From Pirellulaceae bacterium (GTDB taxonomy: Bacteria > Planctomycetota > Planctomycetia > Pirellulales > Pirellulaceae): DNA of 64,000 nucleotides. The notes below the pieces were generated by a model that saw only the letters and a program-made list of their open reading frames with translations, did not search any database and was not told the origin of the DNA. The stretch spans positions 115,427 through 179,426 of the forward strand of contig JANQLU010000042.1 of the NCBI GenBank assembly GCA_028280445.1, written 5' to 3'. A program made the position numbers and the translations under genes. Positions 35,013 through 46,043 of the stretch are shown piece by piece (the stretch's first letter is position 1; each line of letters opens with the position of its first letter).

Positions 35013-35235
35013 GTAGGGCCGGTTCCCACCGGCCAATCCGACAAAAAACGGCTGTCCCTATTATCAGTGAGCGGCAAGGCGCTAGCCGCCGGTTTGTAAG
35101 CGCTTCGAACCGGCGGCTAGCCCCTTGCCGCTCACGGGTGGCTTTGCCCGTGGCTGGGGGATGTCCCAAACCAATCCTGCTAATCATGTTCATCCTGTCA
35201 AAAAAACGAATCCGGCCGGTGGGAACCGGCCCTAC
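35013..35235. repeat. Split PIR-A with PIR-B (35067-35135) and a PIR-F arm between its halves
   Basis: The left arm of PIR-A ends at about 35037 and its right arm resumes at 35213-35235, with about 175 bases between. In between lie PIR-B (35067-35135, one mismatch CTAGCCCCTT), a GGCTTTGCCCGTGGCTGGGG segment and the PIR-F arm AATCATGTTCATCCTGTC. The order suggests that elements inserted into an older PIR-A copy. With the groEL terminator it fills the gap between dinB and groEL (34989-35317). Confidence 0.75.
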
Positions 35236-35236
35236 G

Positions 35237-35267
35237 AAAAAAGCCCGTTGCTTTTTACAACGGGCTT
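35237..35267 (-). terminator. Intrinsic terminator of groEL
   Basis: On the minus strand AAGCCCGTTG pairs with CAACGGGCTT around a seven-base loop, followed by T-rich sequence. It lies 50 bases after the groEL stop. Confidence 0.92.
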
Positions 35268-35317
35268 GCTGATTGATCAATTGTCTCGCCGCAAAGTGCA
35301 GACAACGATTACTGACA

Positions 35318-37000
<1,683 letters not shown>

Positions 37001-37327
37001 TTATTCGATAACGGCGAGCACGTCGTCTTCTCTCATGAGCAGCAGTTCGTCATCGCCAATTTTGATTTCATCTGGACCATAAACGGTGAACAGAACGGTG
37101 TCGCCAACATTGACTTGCAAAGGTGATCGAGTACCGTCGGCCAGCAGTTTGCCATCCCCAACGCTGATGACGGTGCCACGGGAGGGTTTGTCGCGAGCTG
37201 AATCGGGCAGCACAATTCCGCCTGCGGTGGTTTCCTCGGCAGATTCACGCTGAACAACGATGCGATCGCCGAGAGGTTGAAGTTGAGTTGAGATTTTTGC
37301 TTTTTTCTTTTTGGCGGTAGCCGGCAT
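37001..37327 (-). CDS. groES: Co-chaperonin GroES (10 kDa)
   Basis: The 108-residue product is the lid partner of GroEL. The core starts at PLGDRIVVQRESAEE, with AGGIVLPDSA (mobile-loop region) and a final LLMREDDVLAVIE. It has about 14 extra basic N-terminal residues (PATAKKKKAKISTQ) that E. coli GroES lacks. AGGAG upstream of ATG 37327 supports this start. First gene of the groES-groEL operon. Confidence 0.96.
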   Translation of the reverse strand: MPATAKKKKAKISTQLQPLGDRIVVQRESAEETTAGGIVLPDSARDKPSRGTVISVGDGKLLADGTRSPLQVNVGDTVLFTVYGPDEIKIGDDELLLMREDDVLAVIE

Positions 37328-37986
37328 TTTCCTATCTCCTAAAACTGACGGAGCCCGTGGCTAGATCAATTTGAATATGCAATTCGATAAACTGTCATTT
37401 TTGCGCACTTCGAGTGCGAAGGCACGTTCAAACGCAATTGGCGGGCCAATCGCTCGCGGATGGCCGCAGGCTATTAAACCAAATGTCCAACGAATCACGG
37501 AGGGGGCGAAAACCAGCTGTTTTTTGGCCTTCGTGCGACAAATCTTTCAAACAAACGGAAAAAACTCGACTTCTCAGCTCAGCTGGAGACGTCGATCGCC
37601 AGCTCAGCTTTTTTGAGATTTCAAATTGCCACTCGCGAAACAGATGACAGATTGGCACAATTTTTTTCTCCAGTTCCTAACAAAATGACCGGTAGGAACC
37701 GGTCCTACGGCTCCAACTGCCGGTTTCGGTGAACAATTTCCAATTCGTCACCTGCCAACCGCTCAGGAAATTCCGAAATTTACATCCCGGTCGAGCAACG
37801 ACGTCAGACTAGATTTGTTCGTTTTGGTTCGGTTGTCCGCAGAACTACGACTCCGATTTCACAGGAAAGCTTGTCAAAACCGCCAATCGTTGTACAAAAT
37901 GAGTAATTGCGACCTATTTTTTATCATTGGGGCATCCACCTTCCTCGTTCCCCGTTTTTATCCTGTTTTCGTCTGAGAGTTTTTTC
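37328..37986. other. Intergenic stretch upstream of groES with hairpins
   Basis: About 660 bases between divergent genes. It holds the palindrome CGCACT-TCG-AGTGCG at 37404-37418, about 80 bases upstream of groES; it resembles CIRCE half-sites but lacks the nine-base spacer. It also holds a plus-strand terminator-like hairpin at 37576-37614 and a degenerate half of PIR-A at about 37685-37710 (GACCGGTAGGAACCGGTCCTAC). No supported gene. Confidence 0.5.
37576..37614 (+). terminator. Possible terminator-like hairpin
   Basis: AGCTCAGCTGG pairs with CCAGCTCAGCT (one mismatch) and is followed by six T. No known plus-strand gene precedes it, so it may end an upstream antisense or small RNA, or be fortuitous. 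Confidence 0.35.
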
Positions 37987-38823
37987 ATGGCCATTACCGT
38001 TTCTTGCAGTTGTGGAGCCAGTTTCAAGGCCAAAGATCATCTTGCTGGTAAACGCGTGAAATGTCCCAAGTGCCAGGGTGTCATTGACGTTCCTGCCGCC
38101 AGACCAACAGTTTCTCAAGTCGCGGGATCATCCTCCTCCTCTGCCTCGGCTAACAACCCGTTGCTCGACTTGCTCGACGAGGCGGGTGTCAAATCGGTTC
38201 AAACGGGCCCCAAGTGTCCTGCCTGCGCTGAAGCCATGGCACCGACGGCTGTCATCTGCGTGAACTGCGGATACAACGTTGCGACCGGAGAGTATCTGGA
38301 TACCTATGTCGAAATGGAAGAATCCCAGGATGGCAAAGGGGAATTGTCGGATGCTCAAAGAATCATGGCCAAAGCGGAGCAGTCGATTGATGAGTCGCCC
38401 GAAACCGCTGCGGGTCAAGATTTTGGTGACGGAGCCGATGCTTGGGTCATCGCTGCCGGCGCGCTGGCAATTTTTGCCGCGATGGTCTGTATCGGGGTGG
38501 TCGTTGTATTGACGATGGAATCGGTTGCTGATTCAACGGGTGTCGTGTTCATCACGATCCTTGGCTGCATCTTTATATTAAACCTTGCGCGAATCTGGAT
38601 CATCGTTGTCGCGTTTTTCGAAGGTGTCGAACACGGGATTACCTGTTTATTTTTCGATGTCTATACCGTTTACTACGGGTTTACGCGCGGTCTCAAATGG
38701 CAGTCGATTGTTCTGATTATAGCTTGGGTCGGAACGGTCACCGCTTATGCGACTCGAGGATACTTCGAAGGCGAAGGTGCCGAAGACGCATCGGCGATGG
38801 TGATGCGAATGCTGGCCGGTTAG
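37987..38823 (+). CDS. Zinc-ribbon membrane protein
   Basis: From ATG 37987 (MAITVSCSCGASFKAK) the 278-residue product has two zinc-ribbon-like modules, CSCGAS...CPKC (residues about 7-29) and CPACAE...CVNCGYNVATG (about 76-100). An acidic linker follows, then three or four membrane segments (about 155-180, 190-215 and 235-265). This layout is common in planctomycetes and its role is unknown; the ribbons probably act in protein contact. An upstream TTG frame start would add 20 residues. It is transcribed toward the two TPR genes on the opposite strand. Confidence 0.85.
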   Translation: MAITVSCSCGASFKAKDHLAGKRVKCPKCQGVIDVPAARPTVSQVAGSSSSSASANNPLLDLLDEAGVKSVQTGPKCPACAEAMAPTAVICVNCGYNVATGEYLDTYVEMEESQDGKGELSDAQRIMAKAEQSIDESPETAAGQDFGDGADAWVIAAGALAIFAAMVCIGVVVVLTMESVADSTGVVFITILGCIFILNLARIWIIVVAFFEGVEHGITCLFFDVYTVYYGFTRGLKWQSIVLIIAWVGTVTAYATRGYFEGEGAEDASAMVMRMLAG

Positions 38824-38902
38824 CTGGACAGCGGACTCGTCCCGAGTATTGAGAGTATTTTGATCAACAAAGTTTTCTACAGATCAGATCGGCGACCTTA
38901 TT

Positions 38903-40849
38903 TTAGAGCATTTGTCGGCGTTCGCGCTGGCGTTTAAACTGCTTGACCATTTCGTCGAATTTCTCTTTGTACTTCTTGTACTCTTTGGTTTTGCCAAGTT
39001 TTTTTGCACAAAACATCGCTCCGCGGAGTGCCAGGCCGCTTCTGGGATTGAGTTCGTACGCGGTTTCCAGGTCATCGAACGCGTTGGTATAGTCTTTCAG
39101 CCGCAAATACAAAATGCCTCGCGTTTGCAAGTATCTTACTTCGCTCGGTTCCATGTCGACGGCCAAATTCATCAGTCCAACGGCTATCTTGGTACTTTCG
39201 ATTTGTTCTTTGGTCAGAACAGGCTCTTTTTCTTCGGGTTCTTCGGCAATGGGCTTGGCGTTTGGCGTTTGGTTTTTAGCTTGGTTGTTAGCCTGGTTGT
39301 TAGCCTGGTTGTTTTGTTGTTCCTTGAGCACTTTTTCAGAATCGAAATTCTCCCTGGTTTTTTCCAGGTTTTCACGTTCCTCGAGGATTTCAAACATCGT
39401 AACGGCCTGGCCTTTGACGCGTCCGCTCATGTACAGGCATGTTTCTGCCAAAATATCTTTGGCATTGCTGTTTTGACTGATCGCCAGTTTCCACTGCAAA
39501 ATCGCATCCGTTTTGTATTTGTATTCGGTCGAGTTCATCGACCGAAACGCTGCGTCAAACCCCAACAGGAGATGGGCCACAAACGGATTGCTGCGGTGCA
39601 AACTGTAATCCTGTAACAGCGAAATTTGTTTGTCGGTCAATGGTCCCTTGGGAGGTTCCAATTGCTCCAGCATTTTGCTGATAGCGCCTCGGTTTTTGGG
39701 ATAGTTGAACAACGCGGTCGTTAACAACTGGATTTTTCGATTGAATTTGTCCTCGTCCGTGCCTTTGTATTTGAAATTATCAACTGCATGGACATAAACT
39801 TCCGACTTTAAACGTAACAACTCGATACTGACGCGATTGTCAGTGACCATTTGCCGGGCTCGAATAATCTGCTGATTCGCTTTTTGGTAATCATTGGCAA
39901 TCACGAAACAACGAATGAGTGCCAGCCAATAGCCGTAATTGTTGGTGAACCGATTGTCGACGACTTTGGACTCGATTGTTTTCTGGGCCGTGCTTTGTGC
40001 GGTTTTAAATTCCTGGCTATCTTTGCCGTAATGCTCAATGACCAGTTTGAGAATCCGAGGAAATATTTGCGGCCGTTTGGTGGCGGCTAATTTATAGTAT
40101 GCGATTGCCGTTGGAATATTGCCTTGAACTTCGTGGATGCTGCCGACGAGCCGATGTGAATGAAAATAGACGTGTTCAATATGTTGATCATTTCGCAACA
40201 GGAGCACAATGTTTTCTTCGGTTTTCAGACCCTCGATGATTTTTAGCAGGTGTTGTTTAGCCAGTTCAAAACGCAACTCTTTCGGATTTTCTTTATCGCG
40301 GGCCAAATGAAACGTGGCACACCACAGATGGGCATCGATGGAGCCGATTTCGTCTGAATCTGATTCAATCGGTGCCAGAGATTTCATCATTCCAACGGCG
40401 ATCGTCGGTTGATCTTCGTTTTTTTGATCAACCAGACTGGCCGCGGCAAATTTGAGTCCTTCGTTTTCCGGATCAAGTGATCGAGCCTTGTTGCACCACA
40501 ATTCTGCGCTGTCTAACTCTCCCAGACGGAGTGAATTTATATAAGCTCCGTGATAACGATTGCGGACGTTGTCCTTGAAAAACTGGAAAATGAAAAAGGC
40601 GCAAACCATGTTTATGACGACGATCGCCGCTGGTAGTCCGGCAGCAAAGGCTCGACCGCTGCGCGATACCGTCCAGGTAAAAAACAGGAACAACATGAAT
40701 TGGAACGCTAGCGCCAATGGAAACAGCAACACCGCCAACGCCAATTTGCCAGGACCATGTTGCGTCAGCCAATCGCTTTCGCCATAAGTCATCGTCCAAA
40801 TCGTTTTGAGTGGGTGTCGCAGGAATCCCCAAATACCGTGATCTAGCAT
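38903..40849 (-). CDS. Membrane-anchored TPR protein B
   Basis: The 648-residue product starts with a helix-rich N-terminus and two hydrophobic segments (about residues 33-60 and 68-90), followed by a TPR solenoid in which units can be read as GSIHEVQGNIPTAIAYYKLAA, NYGYWLALIRCFVIANDYQKA and YLQTRGILYLRLKDYTNAFD. A Gln/Asn-rich linker NNQANNQANNQAKNQ interrupts it near residue 510. TPR domains mediate protein contacts, so this may be a scaffold. It begins 11 bases after the stop of its neighbour at 40861, which has the same design, so the two form an operon. Confidence 0.82.
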   Translation of the reverse strand: MLDHGIWGFLRHPLKTIWTMTYGESDWLTQHGPGKLALAVLLFPLALAFQFMLFLFFTWTVSRSGRAFAAGLPAAIVVINMVCAFFIFQFFKDNVRNRYHGAYINSLRLGELDSAELWCNKARSLDPENEGLKFAAASLVDQKNEDQPTIAVGMMKSLAPIESDSDEIGSIDAHLWCATFHLARDKENPKELRFELAKQHLLKIIEGLKTEENIVLLLRNDQHIEHVYFHSHRLVGSIHEVQGNIPTAIAYYKLAATKRPQIFPRILKLVIEHYGKDSQEFKTAQSTAQKTIESKVVDNRFTNNYGYWLALIRCFVIANDYQKANQQIIRARQMVTDNRVSIELLRLKSEVYVHAVDNFKYKGTDEDKFNRKIQLLTTALFNYPKNRGAISKMLEQLEPPKGPLTDKQISLLQDYSLHRSNPFVAHLLLGFDAAFRSMNSTEYKYKTDAILQWKLAISQNSNAKDILAETCLYMSGRVKGQAVTMFEILEERENLEKTRENFDSEKVLKEQQNNQANNQANNQAKNQTPNAKPIAEEPEEKEPVLTKEQIESTKIAVGLMNLAVDMEPSEVRYLQTRGILYLRLKDYTNAFDDLETAYELNPRSGLALRGAMFCAKKLGKTKEYKKYKEKFDEMVKQFKRQRERRQML

Positions 40850-40860
40850 CTCAAATCTTG

Positions 40861-42609
40861 TTAATTATTGTTACTGTTATTTTGGTTACCTTGGTTTTTG
40901 GAAGCCTCAATTTCCTTGACCCGTTTCTCCAGTTTTTCCGCGGCTGCTGCATTGCCGACCGCTCGATGACAAACGGCTTCCGCTTTCAAGACAGTGACAT
41001 TATTCGGTCGGCCTTGACGGGATTTATGAAACGCTGAGATGGCGCCCAAAAAATAACGTTTTGCGTTTTCGGTCTCGCTGGTTCTCAATGCCATGGCTTT
41101 GGCCATTTGAACATGGCCATAAGTATCGTAGTAATTTGTCATATCGACGACGGTCCGCCGTCTGCTTTCTGATTTGACCGCTTCGGTCGACAGTTGCAAT
41201 GCTTCGTCGATTCGATCTTCGCCTTGCTGAATCAGCAAATACGCAAGGTTGTTTCGAACCTGATTGTCGTTGGCATTTTTTTTGTGAGCTTGCCGAAGAT
41301 GATGAATTGCTTTATCCCGCATCTCGACCGCTTTTTCTCGATCTTCGGCGTTTTTGTATTTCTGCATCAAATTGAGAAAGTACGAGGAAATTTCAATGTG
41401 GACTCCAGCCGTCGGATTGGGGTCATCGAGTGGTTCGTACAATACCTTGGCTTTTTCGGCCGCTTGCTGGTCGTCCCCCAACGCCACCATCGCGATCAAC
41501 CGCAGCGTTTGTGTGTTATTGCGATTGTTGACATAGGATTTTTTTAAATACTCCATGTGTTTTTCCATGTCAGGCTGTTTGCCATTAGGTCCGGTAAAAA
41601 TGGCCCAACGTGCATACAAAACACTCAGACGCACTTTATGCTGGTCATATTCTTTGTCGGATTTTGCGTCCTTCATTTTCCGAACTATGAACTGCTCGGC
41701 ATCTTCATAATTATCCGACTCGATGTAAGATTGCAGCAACAAAGACCAAAACCTCGGGTCACCGGGATTTTTTTCCAAATGGTCTCTGACGATCACAATC
41801 GTCTGTTCCAAAACTTTCGATACTCCGACTTCTTTTTCCGTCCGCTGGTAAACAATTTTTGCCAGCGTAAACAATGTCGGAAATCGAACGAGATTTTCGG
41901 CGTAAATGTCTTCGATGTATTCTTTGGCTTTGGTGTAATCTTTCATCATCACCAAAGTGCGAATCAACCGAAATTTTCCGGGAGCATAATTGGGTGACGA
42001 TTGCAAAGCGTTTTCGTAGTGCCGCCGCGCCTTGTCATAAATTTTCCGCTGAAACATGTCATCGCCACGATTGATCTGAGCTTTGAAAAAACCCGGTTTA
42101 TCAATCGGCGCCAGTTGGTCGAGCAGCGTTCGTCGTAATGCAAGCTTGCCTTGCTGTGTGGCGACCTCGGCCAATTGGAATTTGAAATCGTCTTTCGATG
42201 GCTCCAGTTCGATCAACTTGTGCAGGTAGAGCTCCCACTCCTTCAAAAACTCTTTGCGCTTCTCGTTGAGCTCATCTTCGGTCAGTTCCAGCAGATCGTC
42301 ATCAATTTTTTCTTTTAAAGCCGTCGGAATTTCTTCCATCAGCGAACGGTATCTGAGCAACTGAACCGTCTGCCTGGTTCGATCTCGAATTTTTGCTGAA
42401 GCGCCTTGATAACTATCGATTTTGGATTGCCGGGTCGAGACTTGTCCCAAAACAGCAGTCGTAATTGCGATGATTGCAATCAGCACTGATGGAATTCCAA
42501 AAATCAGCGCCCGAGTCGTTGGTGGATACTCCATCAGAGATTGAAAGAACCGACTCGGACTCGAGAAAAAATTTATGAATCCGTAATAGATTTGGTAGAA
42601 GAAATTCAT
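40861..42609 (-). CDS. Membrane-anchored TPR protein A
   Basis: The 582-residue product has an aromatic-rich N-terminus (NFFYQIYYGFINFF), one membrane segment (about residues 33-55) and a TPR solenoid to the end, with units such as GDDMFQRKIYDKARRHYENAL and a final AEAVCHRAVGNAAAAEKLEKR. The C-terminus is Asn/Gln-rich (NQGNQNNSNNN). It is the first gene of a two-gene operon with the TPR protein at 38903. Anchor-plus-TPR proteins of this kind may organise envelope machines, but no partner is identified. No catalytic domain is seen. Confidence 0.82.
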   Translation of the reverse strand: MNFFYQIYYGFINFFSSPSRFFQSLMEYPPTTRALIFGIPSVLIAIIAITTAVLGQVSTRQSKIDSYQGASAKIRDRTRQTVQLLRYRSLMEEIPTALKEKIDDDLLELTEDELNEKRKEFLKEWELYLHKLIELEPSKDDFKFQLAEVATQQGKLALRRTLLDQLAPIDKPGFFKAQINRGDDMFQRKIYDKARRHYENALQSSPNYAPGKFRLIRTLVMMKDYTKAKEYIEDIYAENLVRFPTLFTLAKIVYQRTEKEVGVSKVLEQTIVIVRDHLEKNPGDPRFWSLLLQSYIESDNYEDAEQFIVRKMKDAKSDKEYDQHKVRLSVLYARWAIFTGPNGKQPDMEKHMEYLKKSYVNNRNNTQTLRLIAMVALGDDQQAAEKAKVLYEPLDDPNPTAGVHIEISSYFLNLMQKYKNAEDREKAVEMRDKAIHHLRQAHKKNANDNQVRNNLAYLLIQQGEDRIDEALQLSTEAVKSESRRRTVVDMTNYYDTYGHVQMAKAMALRTSETENAKRYFLGAISAFHKSRQGRPNNVTVLKAEAVCHRAVGNAAAAEKLEKRVKEIEASKNQGNQNNSNNN

Positions 42610-42972
42610 GGAATATCTTTTTTACTTAAATTCTCCAAACTACTGCCAAACCACGGCAAGTCACTGCATTTCCTGTAAGTACTAATTTAGTGAAAACAGG
42701 GTTCAAAAACTACGTCTAAGCTTGCATACGCGAAACAAACTTCGAACTTCACACAAATGGTCGAATTATCTGCTTTGATCCAACCCTTCGCCAGCAACAT
42801 GGTGAAATAAGCGTTTTAGGTAAAACATGACGAGGTGCGATTTTCGATAGAAATATCAGATTTAGATTTTCCAGAAAAATCGTCACAAGTTGCATATTCG
42901 TGCGAGCCGAAAAGACACTTGGGTGAATTTTGTGCCCGCTTTTCCGCATATGGACTTTCAACCAAACCTAAA
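42610..42972. other. Divergent promoter region, no gene recognised
   Basis: About 360 AT-rich bases separate the TPR operon from the BBP7-like gene. No PIR element or conserved small frame is seen. The open frame upstream of 42973 is in phase with the next gene but lacks any signal peptide, so it is probably non-coding. Confidence 0.45.
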
Positions 42973-44733
42973 ATGCAAACCTTTCCTTACAAATTCGTCA
43001 TTGCTATCGCCGCAACGTTTTGCACGTCAGTTGCTTCCGTTGCGCAAGATCAAAGCAACTCTTCGACGTCACGATCCGTAGCTCGAATCATTCCGATCTC
43101 ACCGACCGGCAACACTCACACTGTGGACAAAAAGCAAAACAACGTGCCTCCACAGCGCGAAAATCGTCTGGTCAATAACCAACAAAAGACGGTGCCAGCG
43201 GGTCAAATCGCCCGCACCAGTTATACAGAAATTGCGACCAAAAACAAAACACACAAACGAAATGTGCCGTTGGCAATGGACCACTCGCCCGTCCAGGCGA
43301 TGCCGATTGAAACGTACCAGTCGGAGAAATCTGATACGACGATTCCTATCTTGCAACCGCACCAAGTCAAATCGAACAACGATACACTGCCGCCAGGTCC
43401 CGTTCCCAAGATCGTGCCACCGCCGGCTTTTAACCAAGTGTCACCAACCTCGGGTAGCCAAATACCTCAAGGATTAATTGAATACAACAACCAGATGATG
43501 GGTAATGCACCTCGCACTCGACAAGCGCCAACTTTGATGACGCGGCCGAACGATGTGCCCCGACAATCCCGAACTCTGGTTTCAAATCCGTTTGCCAATC
43601 CACCAAGGACCAACAGAATTTATCGGCATGGGCCTATTAACACAGTCGCGCCCGAGATTCAAATATCGCCGCCGATTGAACACAAACAACCCGCCAATTA
43701 TTTTGATCAGCAAGTTGAGTTGGGCAAAGGACTGCCGCAATACTCCGGGATGGCCATTCTCGGTGAAAACGATTCGGCACCGGGCTGTGCCTGTGGCAGT
43801 TGTCAGGCAACATCAGGATGCGTTTCGCCACGATGTCAGTACGATGTTACCAGCGTTTCCAACGCTTTCAATTGTTGCGGTTACGTTGCGGGCGCGCGTC
43901 AGTACTTTATTGGTGAAGGCCTGTATTGGTTCACCGAAACGGACAGTGTTGTCGGATCAACATTTTTCAGCACGGGCGATCAAGACGGAGCAGCAGGCGG
44001 CCGTATCACGTTTGGTCAAAAGGAAGGTGTTAAAGGCCGCGAATTTGTCTACACAGGTTTTGCAGCCTTTGTCGCCAGCGACACCCGAACCACTCCGTTT
44101 ATCGGAATGAGTGCAAATTTCTCCACCGCAATTTTTCCGTTTGTGTTGACAGCTCCGTTTATCAACGCGGGCATTCAAACTCAACGATTGAAATCGCGTT
44201 TTCACAGTGTCGAATTCAATCGAACCTGGTGGGGTTGGGATGTGGTCAAATCGCACATTGGTTTGCGATACATGTATTACTCCGAGGATTACCAATTACT
44301 CAGCATCAATGGATTTGGGACCGGTTCATTCAACCTGTTGGCCGAAAACCACTTTATTGGTCCGGAAATTGGAATCGATTTCTTTTACGACGTGGGGCGA
44401 AGAACTGCGTTTACGTTCTCCTCCAGCATTGGCGGCGGTATCAATCTTCATCGTTCAGGATTCGATACGTTCACCAACGGACTTCAATTTGTCGACGTTC
44501 AATCCAGCTCGGCGGATTTCCAATGGAATTTCCAATTGGCAATTTCAGCACACTGGAAACTTGGGCCTCGTAGTCGATTGGTGGCCGGTTACGATATTCT
44601 CGCGCTGTTTGAAACGGCCACAGCCAACCAGAACTTCCCAGCCATTCTGTCGCCAATAGCGGGAGCCAACTCGCGGGCGGACGAAGAAGTATTTCTCCAT
44701 GGAGTCTCATTCGGGATCGAGATTTACCGTTAA
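42973..44733 (+). CDS. BBP7-like outer-membrane beta-barrel protein
   Basis: From ATG 42973 (MQTFPYKFVIAIAATF) the 586-residue product has a signal peptide ending near VASVAQ. A long Pro/Gln/Thr-rich, probably disordered segment follows (about 25-260). Next is a Cys-rich linker (CACGSCQATSGCVSPRC) and a C-terminal beta-barrel (about 310-586) that opens with ARQYFIGEGLYWFTETD, the pattern of planctomycete BBP7 proteins. It probably sits in the outer membrane. It stands alone between the TPR operon and the hydroxyglutarate oxidase gene. The longer upstream frame to 42835 would hide the signal peptide. Confidence 0.8.
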   Translation: MQTFPYKFVIAIAATFCTSVASVAQDQSNSSTSRSVARIIPISPTGNTHTVDKKQNNVPPQRENRLVNNQQKTVPAGQIARTSYTEIATKNKTHKRNVPLAMDHSPVQAMPIETYQSEKSDTTIPILQPHQVKSNNDTLPPGPVPKIVPPPAFNQVSPTSGSQIPQGLIEYNNQMMGNAPRTRQAPTLMTRPNDVPRQSRTLVSNPFANPPRTNRIYRHGPINTVAPEIQISPPIEHKQPANYFDQQVELGKGLPQYSGMAILGENDSAPGCACGSCQATSGCVSPRCQYDVTSVSNAFNCCGYVAGARQYFIGEGLYWFTETDSVVGSTFFSTGDQDGAAGGRITFGQKEGVKGREFVYTGFAAFVASDTRTTPFIGMSANFSTAIFPFVLTAPFINAGIQTQRLKSRFHSVEFNRTWWGWDVVKSHIGLRYMYYSEDYQLLSINGFGTGSFNLLAENHFIGPEIGIDFFYDVGRRTAFTFSSSIGGGINLHRSGFDTFTNGLQFVDVQSSSADFQWNFQLAISAHWKLGPRSRLVAGYDILALFETATANQNFPAILSPIAGANSRADEEVFLHGVSFGIEIYR

Positions 44734-44836
44734 TATAATTTCGCGGTCAAGTGAATTGCACACTTTCAACGGTTTTCGTAAATTCGAGAACCGTTTTATA
44801 TTTGCCAACCACACTGTTTGACGATTCGATCACTCG

Positions 44837-46042
44837 ATGCCCGCGACACAAACTTCGATTGTAATTATCGGTGGAGGGATCGTGGGTTTGGCCACGGCGC
44901 ACCAAATCTCGAATCGTTTGCCCGACCGCCAAATCATTGTTCTCGAAAAAGAGCCGGTCATTGGCCGCCACCAAACCGGTCACAATTCGGGCGTGCTGCA
45001 TTCGGGGATCTATTACAAACCGGGTTCCCTCAAAGCAGTTAATTGTCGTCTCGGCAAACTCGCAATGCAGGAGTTTTGCCAACAGCATGAGATCCCTTAT
45101 GAGATTTGCGGCAAAGTCATTGTGGCGGTTGACGATCAGGAAATTCCCGCTCTGGAGCGCATTTACCAGCGCGGCCAAGCCAACGGCGTGCAGTGCAGTG
45201 TTATCTCTCAAGATCGGCTGAAAGAGCTGGAGCCGCATGTTGCCGGTGTCAAAGCGATTCACGTTCCCGAAGCGGGCATCGTCAATTACAAAATCGTTTG
45301 CCAACGGTTGGCAGAACTGTTGCAAGAAAATGACAATCGAGTTGAAACGAATCAACGCGTTACAAAAATAATCACGCAATCCGACCAATGTCGCGTCGTG
45401 ACGACCGACCGTGAATTCGAAGCGGACTTGGTGATTAATTGCGCGGGGTTACATTGTGATCGCGTCAGTAAAATGGGAGGCGCGAAACCGCCCGCCAAAA
45501 TCGTTCCGTTTCGCGGCGAGTATTTTGAACTCAAACCCGAAAAATATCATTTGTGTAAAAACTTGATTTACCCGGTACCGGATCCCAAGTTTCCATTTCT
45601 GGGCGTGCACTTCACTCGCATGATCGACGGCTCCGTTGAATGTGGCCCCAACGCTGTGTTGGCGTTTGCCCGAGAAGGTTATAAAAAAACTTCATTCAAT
45701 CCGCGGGACTTGTTGGAAAGTCTGACGTATCCAGGTTTTATTCGCATGGCGCTCAAGCATTGGAAAATGGGCTGCGGTGAAATGTGGCGATCGATCAGCA
45801 AGAAAGCGTTTGTCAAAGCGCTCCAACGTCTGATGCCGGAAATTCGCTCCGAAGATCTGGTTTCCGCGCCGGCCGGTGTTCGCGCGCAAGCCATTCTCCG
45901 CAATGGCTCGCTGGTCGATGATTTCCTGATTAGTGAAACGGAAAACATGCTCAACGTCATCAACGCTCCTTCGCCCGCGGCCACGGCATCGTTGAACATC
46001 GGAAACCTGGTTGCAGATAAAGTCGTACAAAGGTTGAAATAA
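44837..46042 (+). CDS. lhgO: L-2-hydroxyglutarate oxidase
   Basis: The 401-residue FAD enzyme oxidises L-2-hydroxyglutarate to 2-oxoglutarate and passes electrons to the membrane quinone pool. The FAD Rossmann motif GGGIVGLATAHQI is at residues 11-23, and HQTGHNSGVLHSGIYY, typical of the DAO/LhgO group, lies near 45-60. The block VPFRGEYFEL and the C-terminal FNI-type APSPAATASLNIG are present. Length is as expected. The next gene starts one base after its stop, so both are probably expressed together. Confidence 0.93.
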   Translation: MPATQTSIVIIGGGIVGLATAHQISNRLPDRQIIVLEKEPVIGRHQTGHNSGVLHSGIYYKPGSLKAVNCRLGKLAMQEFCQQHEIPYEICGKVIVAVDDQEIPALERIYQRGQANGVQCSVISQDRLKELEPHVAGVKAIHVPEAGIVNYKIVCQRLAELLQENDNRVETNQRVTKIITQSDQCRVVTTDREFEADLVINCAGLHCDRVSKMGGAKPPAKIVPFRGEYFELKPEKYHLCKNLIYPVPDPKFPFLGVHFTRMIDGSVECGPNAVLAFAREGYKKTSFNPRDLLESLTYPGFIRMALKHWKMGCGEMWRSISKKAFVKALQRLMPEIRSEDLVSAPAGVRAQAILRNGSLVDDFLISETENMLNVINAPSPAATASLNIGNLVADKVVQRLK

Positions 46043-46043
46043 C

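Noticed and set aside
37401..37420. CIRCE heat-shock operator upstream of groES
   Set aside because: The palindrome resembles GCACT/AGTGC half-sites but has a three-base spacer, not nine, and the TTAGCACTC arm is absent.
37371..37616. Plus-strand frame of 81 residues upstream of groES
   Set aside because: It ends inside a T-tailed hairpin and has no recognisable family, so coding is unlikely.
42835..42972. N-terminal extension of the BBP7-like protein
   Set aside because: It would place 46 residues ahead of a good signal peptide.
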